Assembly (NCBI GenBank): GCA_964509695.1
Contig: CAZDXN010000003.1
Location: 1 to 55,428, forward strand
From: 2-01-FULL-50-23 sp964509695
Lineage (GTDB): Bacteria; Patescibacteriota; Microgenomatia; UBA1400; MFAQ01
Length of the DNA: 55,428 nt
Reading direction: 5' to 3'
Positions 48,215 to 55,189 of the stretch are shown here, in pieces. Made by a program: the position numbers and the translations under genes. Position 1 is the stretch's first letter, and each line of letters opens with the position of its first letter. The notes beneath the pieces were generated by a model, which did no database searches, was not told the DNA's origin, and saw only the letters and a program-made list of their open reading frames with translations.

Positions 48215-48985
48215 ATGGAGAAATTGTTGGAGCAAAGATGGGGGAGGGTAATGCGCTCACCCGAAGAGGTGTCAATGATTACCGATTTGGCTTGCGATCT
48301 GTGTGGAGGCGATGAGATGGAGGCGGAGAAACTGATTCATCGGGTATTATTTGAGATGCACAACCGGACTTGGGGTCTCAGCCTTCATGAGGGTGATCAG
48401 GACCAGCCGTTGGTGGAGACCAAGATGGTTTGCGAATATTTGAGGTTGGCGGTTGAGAGTCAGAGACCTAGCGATTTTCGGAAGTTGACCGAGAGGGCGG
48501 TGAATTTGGCGGCCAAGCGGCCTCACCAGATTTTGTTGTATCGATCGATGGTTCATGAGATGGGTGGGGAGAGAGAAGTAAGAGCTTTTGAGAAAGCGTT
48601 GGTTTCGGTGGGAGCGCATCTACCTCCGTTGGATGACGAAGACGTTCAAATTTATCAGAGGTTGGTCGGCAAGTCTTATTGGGAACTGGACTTGGATATG
48701 CTAAGACGGGTCTTTATATCAAATTTTTTGGCTTGGAAAGTTGGTATGCTCAAATTTGAGGAATTGGAAGAAGAGGAGATTCGACAATCGGAATTTCAAG
48801 CGGAAGTTTCGGTTTTTCTGACTGGAGTTCGGGCTGAGTTGAGACGAATAGCTAGGGTGATTGTGGCGAAAAAGGCCGTACCCGAAAGGAAGACGCCGGG
48901 ATTTTTCAGGAAGGAAATAGATGAGGATGATGATTCGACAGACGTAGGGATTGATATGGAGACGGCGCGGTCGTTTCTGGATTAG
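48215..48985 (+). CDS. Hypothetical helical protein, 256 residues
   Basis: Not recognised. Almost entirely helical and charged; acidic C-terminus (EIDEDDDSTDVGIDME). Two ATGs are adjacent (48212, 48215); the second is chosen because TAGAAT ends 6 nt before it, matching neighbouring genes. No signal peptide. Overlaps the convergent ligase gene by 4 bp. Confidence 0.65.
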   Translation: MEKLLEQRWGRVMRSPEEVSMITDLACDLCGGDEMEAEKLIHRVLFEMHNRTWGLSLHEGDQDQPLVETKMVCEYLRLAVESQRPSDFRKLTERAVNLAAKRPHQILLYRSMVHEMGGEREVRAFEKALVSVGAHLPPLDDEDVQIYQRLVGKSYWELDLDMLRRVFISNFLAWKVGMLKFEELEEEEIRQSEFQAEVSVFLTGVRAELRRIARVIVAKKAVPERKTPGFFRKEIDEDDDSTDVGIDMETARSFLD

Positions 48986-50916
48986 TTTTTGGTGAGAGTT
49001 TTGAGGGAGGCGCGGGCGGCATCGTAGTCGGGCTTCAAATTGATGGCTTTTTGGAAATATTTTTTGGCGGAATCGTTTTTTCCGGTGCTTTGGTAGAGCA
49101 GGCCGAGGTTGTAGGCGACCTTGGCGTCGGTGGGCGAGAGCTCGAGGAGGTTTGTAAGTGTCTGAATGGCTTCTTGATTATATTTAGGGTCAATAGTACC
49201 AAGATAAAGTTCGACCTTGGTTCGGCTTTTGTAATAATTCCCTTGGTATGGATTCATGGCGATGGCTTTGGTGGAGTTTGTGTCTGCCTGAATAATAAGA
49301 TCATTCATCAGTTGGACTGCTCCCGGTTTGTCAACCTGGCTTTTGATAGATGAAGCGGCCATGGCTTGGGCTTCGGCCAATTGCGCCCAGAAGAGGGGTT
49401 CGTCAGGAGAAATTCGGACGGCTTGTTCGAGATAGTCTAGGCTGGGCTTTAGGAGCTGTTGGTTGAGAGTTTGTTTGCCGCGGTTGTAGGCAAGGTCGGC
49501 CCTCCATTGGTTGACGGGGATTAATAGTAAATAAATGGTAATTAATAGTAATAGGGGGAGAGATAGCCATTGATTGATGTGGAAGTTGATAGATAGATGC
49601 TTTTCGATGGTGTCGCTATTGACTGAGGCGATGGCGGGGAAAAGAAAAAAGAAAAGGGCGACCGGGACGACCGAGAAGCCAAAGTAGTTGGTGATCATGA
49701 TGCCGAGATAACCAAAAAATAGAGGCTCGGGCCAGAGGAGCAAGAGGGAAGCGAGATTTAGAAAGAGATAGGTGGCGAGGCCGAAGAAGCCGGTGTTGGC
49801 TAGAGTATTGAGATATTCGTTGTGGGCTTTGTTGTAGAGGAATTCCCACTCGGAAAGGAGGTTGTGGATGGCGGGGCGGACTGAGAAATAAGAGTAGCCA
49901 AAGGTTTCGACGCCGGAACCAAAAAGAGGATTCCTCTTGGCTAGTTCCCGAGCTCCTTGCCAGACGACCTGACGAATAATCAGGGAGTCGGAGCCGCCGA
50001 TGCGCTGTTTCTTGTCCTGAACGACGAGCTGGTCCAGATTGGGAGGTCCGAGGGGGCTAATTTTTTGGAAGAAAGACCATTTGGAAGCGACCAAGAAAAT
50101 AGCAAGGGTGATGAGGGGAAGTGACATGAGTAACTTTTGGTAATTTGAGGTAATTGGTTGTAATTTTTTGACTAAGAAATAGACCAACATGGCGGCGAGA
50201 ACGACGGCGGTCGCGCCGAGGCCGGATTGGGATTTGGTGAACCAAATGGTGAGGAGGAAGAGAGTTGTCAGTAGGCAGTTGACAGTGATCAGTTTTTTGG
50301 TCTTGGCTTTGACGGCGAGGAAGATGGGGAGGGGGAGGAGAGCGACGAGATAGGCGGAGAGCCAGTTGGGCTGACCAAGGGTGGAAAAGACGCGGTTTTG
50401 GACGTCTTGAACCCAGAGCGACTTGTCGATACCGAAGTGCTCGGCGATTCCGTAGAGCGAGACCAGGGTGGCCGATGAAAGAATTGAAATGAGGACAAAT
50501 TTGATTTTGTAAACCTCTCCCTCGGACTCCCTCCCCTTGGTAAGGGGAGGGATGGGGTGAGGTGACATGTTGGTGACAAAAGCATAATAGAGAACGATGT
50601 AGGAGATGGTAGACATAAGCCCGCCGTGGAAGCGGGAGTAGTAGCCCCAGAGGCTGGTGTGAGTGTCGATGCTGAAAATAGTTGACAGAATCTGAGAAGC
50701 TAAGAAGAGAAGAATGGGAAGATCGAGGGGGGTGCGGCGGATGGTGATTTTCTTTTGGTTGATCCATTTGACTACCCAGGCGGCGGAGATGAGGATAGTT
50801 AGGACGTAGACGAGGAGCATTTTGTTGAACTCAAAGACCTCGGAAGTACCCGGCCAGAGGACGAGGGGGATGAAAAAAAAGAGGGCGTAGAAGAGGGACT
50901 CGATCAGCTTTGACAT
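48982..50916 (-). CDS. O-antigen-ligase/polymerase-like membrane protein with TPR tail
   Basis: 644 residues. About twelve membrane segments in residues 1-440, with a large exposed loop (about 290-375: PLFGSGVETFGYSYFSVRPA, EWEFLYNKAHNEYLNTLANT) containing the Wzy/WaaL-type AHNxYL motif. The C-terminal 150 residues carry TPR repeats (AVRISPDEPLFWAQLAEAQA, AKVAYNLGLLYQSTGKNDSA). It probably ligates or polymerises surface glycans; the TPR may recruit partners. SPHPIPPLTKGRESEGEV (about 118-135) is an in-frame palindromic repeat, and KKLITVNCLLTT is heptamer-derived. Confidence 0.88.
   Translation of the reverse strand: MSKLIESLFYALFFFIPLVLWPGTSEVFEFNKMLLVYVLTILISAAWVVKWINQKKITIRRTPLDLPILLFLASQILSTIFSIDTHTSLWGYYSRFHGGLMSTISYIVLYYAFVTNMSPHPIPPLTKGRESEGEVYKIKFVLISILSSATLVSLYGIAEHFGIDKSLWVQDVQNRVFSTLGQPNWLSAYLVALLPLPIFLAVKAKTKKLITVNCLLTTLFLLTIWFTKSQSGLGATAVVLAAMLVYFLVKKLQPITSNYQKLLMSLPLITLAIFLVASKWSFFQKISPLGPPNLDQLVVQDKKQRIGGSDSLIIRQVVWQGARELAKRNPLFGSGVETFGYSYFSVRPAIHNLLSEWEFLYNKAHNEYLNTLANTGFFGLATYLFLNLASLLLLWPEPLFFGYLGIMITNYFGFSVVPVALFFFLFPAIASVNSDTIEKHLSINFHINQWLSLPLLLLITIYLLLIPVNQWRADLAYNRGKQTLNQQLLKPSLDYLEQAVRISPDEPLFWAQLAEAQAMAASSIKSQVDKPGAVQLMNDLIIQADTNSTKAIAMNPYQGNYYKSRTKVELYLGTIDPKYNQEAIQTLTNLLELSPTDAKVAYNLGLLYQSTGKNDSAKKYFQKAINLKPDYDAARASLKTLTKN
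50514..50564. repeat. CTCCCCTTGGTAAGGGGAG-family repeat inside the ligase gene
   Basis: Copy of the dispersed palindrome in the opposite orientation, encoding PHPIPPLTKGRESEGEV in a loop between membrane segments. Confidence 0.85.
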
Positions 50917-50982
50917 TCTTGCTTGATTATGCTATATTTTGATTATCACGATGGAGGGACACACCTAAGGCTCGTCCGAAGG

Positions 50983-51159
50983 TTAATGCCCTCCCCGTTT
51001 GGTTTTAGGGGTTGCTAATTTAATTTTTTGAGTATTCAGGAAGGTGATTTGGGAGACAAATCGGCGCAATAGGGCCGAGTATTTGTATTGATTGGGACCA
51101 AGGTTTAGGTTTTGGGAATCAATGAAGGCGTAAATGGGTTTTTGGCGGCGGGCAACCAT
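50983..51159 (-). pseudogene. Internally deleted NYN-domain protein gene
   Basis: 58-residue frame. The start, RQKPIYAFIDSQNLNLG, is the typical N-terminus of NYN (LabA/DUF88-like) RNase proteins. The continuation PNQYKYSALLRRFVSQITFL is typical of their C-terminus. About 100 central residues, including most catalytic acidic residues, are missing, so the two ends appear joined in frame. A TAAACT box 7 nt before the ATG survives. Either a recent deletion remnant or a surviving mini-protein; recognition of the ends is from memory of the family. Confidence 0.65.
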
Positions 51160-51201
51160 GAATTAAAGTTTAGCACGGAGGAGGAGAGAAAAAGAGAGAG
51201 T

Positions 51202-51249
51202 GAGGGCGTGTGGTTCTGACCGTATTTTAATTTGGTCAAGCACGCCCTC
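51202..51249 (-). terminator. Terminator of the 65-residue gene
   Basis: GAGGGCGTG (51202-51210) pairs with CACGCCCTC (51241-51249); an inner TGACC/GGTCA stem closes the loop. On the minus strand a pyrimidine tract (CTCTCTCTTTTTCTC) follows. Confidence 0.7.
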
Positions 51250-51322
51250 GGAGGAGAGTTAGTTCATTTCATTGGAGAAAATCTTTCTTTGCGCTTTTTT
51301 CGCGGCCCGCGGTGGGCTATTC

Positions 51323-51520
51323 TTAGGCCGGGAGGCCGAGGCGGATTTTGACGCCTTGGCGCACGGCTTGCCGGTTTTCGGAGCGGAGGAGTTTGGTTGC
51401 CGGGTGCTGTTTTTCGGCAGTCTCGGCGGCGACAAGTTCTTCAAAATCCCCGAGCCCATCGACTTGGAAATTACCTTTCCCGTTTGCACAGCGCCGGTCC
51501 GAGGTATTTCTTTGTGCCAT
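51323..51520 (-). CDS. Small SD-led protein
   Basis: 65 residues from ATG 51520, with AGGAG 11 nt upstream. Charged, helical, no membrane segment (NFQVDGLGDFEELVAAETAE). Not recognised. Beyond the stop, another frame (51259 onwards) encodes a basic tail (KNSPPRAAKKAQRKIF); a frameshift joining the two is possible but unproven. The promoter is nearly identical to that of the 52340 gene. Terminator at 51202-51249. Confidence 0.55.
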   Translation of the reverse strand: MAQRNTSDRRCANGKGNFQVDGLGDFEELVAAETAEKQHPATKLLRSENRQAVRQGVKIRLGLPA

Positions 51521-51577
51521 GATGAATTTTTCTCCTATGTTTAAAATGTGCTACCTACACGTTGTAGGGCTGTGGGT

Positions 51578-51606
51578 TTTATAGCATAAACGGCCGTGAA
51601 TGTCAA
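51578..51606 (-). promoter_or_regulatory. Promoter of the 65-residue gene (shared type)
   Basis: TTGACA (complement of 51601-51606), 17-nt spacer TTCACGGCCGTTTATGC, TATAAA. From upstream of the -35 box through the first half of the spacer it is identical over 23 bp to the promoter at 53053-53081. Confidence 0.75.
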
Positions 51607-51652
51607 GTTATAGGGCATTTGGATTTTGTGGGGAAAGTGTTAGAATGGCCGT

Positions 51653-52276
51653 ATGGATGAATTATTGATGACCCCTGATGAATCGCGCCGAGGTCGAGCT
51701 GACAGTTTTGCGGCCTTTATTCCTCAGATAAATGGTTTGATTGATGCAAATAATTTAGAGCCGAGAGTGGCAAATGCTAATGTATTGGCTGGCGCGGTGA
51801 GGGTGGCTGACGCGAGATTGAAAGAAGGTGAGGATTACGCTGACTTAATGAAAAGATTCAAGAAATTGGTTGCAAATAAAGATAAAACTGAGTTGGTTGA
51901 CCTGACGATGGGGTCGTTTTTGACCGTAATTCTGACGAATGAGCGTTTGAACGGAGAATTGGTATTGATGTCTTCTGAGCTTGCGGGTTTGATTGTGAAG
52001 TATTATGGAGAGAGATTGGCAGAATTACGTAAAAATCCTAAGGATGAAAAATACCAAAGAATGGCGCATTTAATCGGGCAAACAATTGCTCGGGGTGAGG
52101 TGATGGCCAAGCCGGCAGGTGAGGCTAGTATCGATGATGTGATGGAAACAATTGGAGAGCCTGTTTATACGGACGCGTTGATAAATGGACTGAAGGAAAT
52201 ATTAACTGATGTTGATAAAGAGGCGGCAAATGAAAGCAAAAAGGGTGATCTGGTAAGAGCACAAACTGCTGAATAG
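51653..52276 (+). CDS. Hypothetical protein, 207 residues
   Basis: Not recognised. Helical and charged with no membrane segment; contains LIVKYYGERLAELRKNPKDE. TAGAAT ends 6 nt before the ATG (leaderless pattern). A bidirectional terminator follows its stop. Confidence 0.65.
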   Translation: MDELLMTPDESRRGRADSFAAFIPQINGLIDANNLEPRVANANVLAGAVRVADARLKEGEDYADLMKRFKKLVANKDKTELVDLTMGSFLTVILTNERLNGELVLMSSELAGLIVKYYGERLAELRKNPKDEKYQRMAHLIGQTIARGEVMAKPAGEASIDDVMETIGEPVYTDALINGLKEILTDVDKEAANESKKGDLVRAQTAE

Positions 52277-52307
52277 GAAAGTATTTTTTTCAACCGAGAG
52301 TGAGATT

Positions 52308-52336
52308 AAGAGGGCGGTCCGTCAACCGCCCTCTTT
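52308..52336. terminator. Bidirectional terminator
   Basis: AAGAGGGCGG-TCCGTCAA-CCGCCCTCTTT between convergent genes: a 10-bp stem with A/T flanks on both sides. Confidence 0.88.
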
Positions 52337-52339
52337 GGA

Positions 52340-52897
52340 TTAGGGAACCGACGCCTTTTGGAGCGTCGGGATGTTTCCGGGGCAACCGACCCCTGTCGAC
52401 CAGGTTAGGCCCTGCTGGTCGAGTCTCTTTTGATTCGGGCCTTTGAGGAAATTCTCGAAGGTCGTGTCATAAGAGCTCGTCCAGGGAGCCTGGGCTCCCG
52501 GGGTGAAAACCGCCAGGAAACCACCACTGGCACGGACCCCATCGGCGACCCAGAGGATCCAGCGGATTACTCTTCCGCTTGAGTCCACAACGGCACCGCA
52601 CTGGACCCTATTCGGATCCGGGGCCCCGTTGACGGCCAAGGTCACCCAGCTCGCGAGAATGGCGGAGATGTTTGATCTGGCTAGGCTGGTGGCCCGGTTG
52701 GGGTTGTGGTTGGCATCAGTATGCCGACCGTCGGCTACTGCGGCGAACGTATCGCCGATTTCTTCCTTAGCCGTGACGGCGGCTGGAGGAAGACTGATTG
52801 CGGAAGGGGGGACGTGGGGGAGAAGAACGGGGAGGGCGGCCGCGATTAGGAGGGCGGCCAGAACGGGGATGGAAACGAATTTCATCGTGGCGGTCAT
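52340..52897 (-). CDS. SD-led secreted protein
   Basis: 185 residues. AAAGGAGG lies 7 nt before the ATG. Signal peptide FVSIPVLAALLIAAALPVLL, then an exposed domain with two cysteines (VQCGAVVDSSGR and VGCPGNIP) that could form a disulphide. Not recognised. C-rich codon use and a strong promoter (53053-53081) point to high expression. It ends 4 nt from a terminator. Confidence 0.75.
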   Translation of the reverse strand: MTATMKFVSIPVLAALLIAAALPVLLPHVPPSAISLPPAAVTAKEEIGDTFAAVADGRHTDANHNPNRATSLARSNISAILASWVTLAVNGAPDPNRVQCGAVVDSSGRVIRWILWVADGVRASGGFLAVFTPGAQAPWTSSYDTTFENFLKGPNQKRLDQQGLTWSTGVGCPGNIPTLQKASVP

Positions 52898-53052
52898 GGG
52901 CTGCCTCCTTTGGCGGCCTTACCTAAATCCCCGTGGGCGGAATTGCCTACGGGGTTGAAAGTTGAAGGCTCGAAAGCTCAAGCGCTCAGTTCAACCTCGT
53001 AAGTTTTTTGTTACTCGACTCTTGGGTTGTTAAGGTACGGGAGCCAGCTACA

Positions 53053-53081
53053 AAATTAGCACAAATGGCCGTGAATGTCAA
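53053..53081 (-). promoter_or_regulatory. Promoter of the secreted protein gene (shared type)
   Basis: TTGACA (complement of 53076-53081), 17-nt spacer TTCACGGCCATTTGTGC, TAATTT. It differs from the 51578 promoter at only a few positions. It leaves a leader of about 150 nt. Confidence 0.75.
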
Positions 53082-53089
53082 GTTATAGG

Positions 53090-53518
53090 CTATCGGTAGT
53101 CTTTGAGATTTACCACCTTTACTCCCGGAAATTTACTTTGGTGTTTGGAATTAGCAGTAACCAGCGTTGCCTCCAGCTTCTCGGCCAAGACAATAAATAC
53201 GGCGTCATAAAAGGTGATTTTGGCCTTTTCGGCAACCTCTTCGGATCGGGTGCCGTCCGGAAAACTCAAGTCGGAATATTTTATTGGCAATTGTTCGAGA
53301 TTATTCCAGCTAGCTACCTTTTCTGGTTCGGTGATTTTTCGAAAACGGATGACATTTCCGATTTCATATTTGGCCAAAATTGGAGCGGCGAGAGAAACGG
53401 CGCCATTCTCGACGTCAGACAGCAGAGCATCGGCTTGATCCAAACCATCTTCGCCTTCGGAAAAGATAAACTTCACTATCACAGAAGAATCCAAAACAAG
53501 TTGTTTCATTTTCATCAA
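53090..53518 (-). CDS. PIN-domain toxin
   Basis: 142 residues. PIN motifs: LVLDSSVIVKFIFSE (Asp), ILAKYEIGNVI (Glu), ITFYDAVFIVLAEKL (Asp) and LVTANSKHQ. Overlaps the AbrB antitoxin gene by 4 bp. Starts with MMKMKQ, so the precise Met is uncertain. Confidence 0.87.
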   Translation of the reverse strand: MMKMKQLVLDSSVIVKFIFSEGEDGLDQADALLSDVENGAVSLAAPILAKYEIGNVIRFRKITEPEKVASWNNLEQLPIKYSDLSFPDGTRSEEVAEKAKITFYDAVFIVLAEKLEATLVTANSKHQSKFPGVKVVNLKDYR

Positions 53519-53787
53519 TGCCGCTGTCGGTCTTTGATAATGAATTGAGAGGCGGTGAGGTCATCTCTCTTGCCTTTGAAGTTTCGGGTCAGCCTGATTG
53601 TCTGCCAGATTTTCTTCCAGTCGACTTTTTTTTGAGGTTCGGGCTGATAGGGTTTGACGATGAAGGATCTGCCATCGATTGCGAAAATGTGAACTGCTGA
53701 CCCCTCAGTCAGCCAAGGGAGTTCGCTTCTGATTTTGTCGGGAATGGTGATTTGGCCTCTTTGCCTGACCGTGGCGATGTATGTCAT
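53515..53787 (-). CDS. AbrB/SpoVT-type antitoxin
   Basis: 90 residues. Swapped-hairpin domain TVRQRGQITIPDKIRSELPW with the GQITIP signature, then a long basic tail (KKVDWKKIWQTIRLTRNFKG) for toxin binding. TAATCT ends 6 nt before the ATG. The module lies directly upstream of, and divergent from, the second mreB. Confidence 0.87.
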   Translation of the reverse strand: MTYIATVRQRGQITIPDKIRSELPWLTEGSAVHIFAIDGRSFIVKPYQPEPQKKVDWKKIWQTIRLTRNFKGKRDDLTASQFIIKDRQRH

Positions 53788-53875
53788 GTATTCAGATTAT
53801 CAGAAATTCTGAAAAGTGTCAAGTATAAATTGGGAAGTAAGGTTAAGATAGTTTCTGATATGATTGTGACGCATT

Positions 53876-54940
53876 ATGTTCGAGAAAATTTGGAGATTAG
53901 CGACGCTGGATGTGGGAATTGATTTGGGCACAGCCAATACGATCGTTCATATTCGGGGTAAGGGGGTGGTGATCAGACAGCCTTCGGTGGTGGCCCGTCA
54001 TATCAAGACGAAGGAGATTTTGGCCATTGGTGAGGAAGCGAAGAAAATGCTGGGGAAAAATCCGGCCAATATTGAGGTGGTGCGGCCGTTGCGCGATGGG
54101 GTGATCGCCGATTATGACGCGGCTGAGGCGATGCTCAAGCACTACATTCACGAAGTTCATGATTTGTATCGCGGCTTTGGCTTCAAGATTCCCCGGCCCC
54201 GAGTGGCTCTGGGGATTCCTTCCGGAGTGACCGAGGTCGAACGGCGGGCAGTGCACGAGGCGGCGCTGTCGGCGGGAGCACGGGCGGCGTTTTTGATCGA
54301 GGAGCCGATGGCGGCGGCGATTGGGGCCGGACTGCCGGTGGACAAGGCTCAGGGACAAATGGTAATTGATATTGGTGGCGGAACGAGCGAGATCGGGGTA
54401 ATTTCACTGTCGGGGCTAGTTTTGAACAAAAGTCTGCGGGTCGCCGGGGACGAACTGACTGAGGCGGTGATTAATTTTGCTCGAACTAAATATTCACTGC
54501 TTTTGGGAGAGTCGACGGCGGAGGAGGTGAAGATTGCCGTAGGATCAGCCTACCCGTTAAAACGTGAGAAAGAGGCGACGCCATTGCAGATTGTAGTTCG
54601 GGGCCGGAGTCTGGAAAATGGACTGCCCAAGTCGCTGAAATTGACCAGTGTCGAGATTCGCGAGGCACTAATGCCGGTGATTCAGCAGATTCTATCTGAA
54701 ATTACCTTGATTATTGAGGAGACACCGCCGGAAATAGTTTCTGATATTTTGGAAAAGGGAATCGTCTTAGCTGGGGGCGGGGCTTTGATTCGGGGTTTGG
54801 ACAAGCTGATTTCGGAGGAGACGGGGATGCCCGTTTGGGTGACCGAGAATCCGATGGAGGCGGTCGTTCGCGGCTGTGCCCGGGTACTCGAGGATGATAA
54901 ATTGTTGAAAAAGGTACGAGTGACGGGGGGATTAAGCTAG
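53876..54940 (+). CDS. mreB: MreB (paralogue 2)
   Basis: 354 residues. Canonical motifs: GIDLGTANTIVHIRG, LRDGVIADYDAAEAML, IEEPMAAAIGAG, IDIGGGTSEIGV (standard phosphate-2 loop with GGGT) and AGGGALIRGLD. The N-terminus MFEKIWRLATLD could be a membrane-binding amphipathic stretch. As the motif-complete copy it is the likelier main cell-shape filament; paralogue 1 (2097) may copolymerise or regulate. No mreC or mreD follows within the window. Confidence 0.95.
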   Translation: MFEKIWRLATLDVGIDLGTANTIVHIRGKGVVIRQPSVVARHIKTKEILAIGEEAKKMLGKNPANIEVVRPLRDGVIADYDAAEAMLKHYIHEVHDLYRGFGFKIPRPRVALGIPSGVTEVERRAVHEAALSAGARAAFLIEEPMAAAIGAGLPVDKAQGQMVIDIGGGTSEIGVISLSGLVLNKSLRVAGDELTEAVINFARTKYSLLLGESTAEEVKIAVGSAYPLKREKEATPLQIVVRGRSLENGLPKSLKLTSVEIREALMPVIQQILSEITLIIEETPPEIVSDILEKGIVLAGGGALIRGLDKLISEETGMPVWVTENPMEAVVRGCARVLEDDKLLKKVRVTGGLS

Positions 54941-54950
54941 TTTTTCAATG

Positions 54951-55171
54951 TCATCGCGAGAAGGTATTCCGACGCGGCGATCCACTCTGTCATTCCGACC
55001 CCCGAGCCGGAATCTATTTGTATCACCCCCGAACTTCGTTCTCCCCCTCTTAAATTAAGAGGGGGTAAGGGGGTGATATGGATCCCGGATTCCCGAGGAA
55101 ATACTCGGGACAGGCAAGTCCGGGATGACAAGATGGATTGCTTCTCCCGCTAAGCGGGATCGCAATGACGG
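54951..55171. repeat. Composite repeat cluster downstream of mreB paralogue 2
   Basis: A GTCATCGCGAG unit, then 54989-55130 (nearly identical to 1863-2008, same orientation), then a GATTGCTTCTCCCGCTAAGC unit ending in GCAATGACGG. Short open frames inside are repeat-encoded and not genes. Confidence 0.88.
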
Positions 55172-55189
55172 TTTGTGTATCATGAGAGT

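Noticed and set aside
51259..51489. 76-residue frame overlapping the 65-residue gene
   Set aside because: It has no SD at its start; the 51520 start does. Kept only as a possible frameshift extension.
54937..55131. 64-residue minus-strand frame after mreB
   Set aside because: Entirely within composite repeats shared with 1863-2008.
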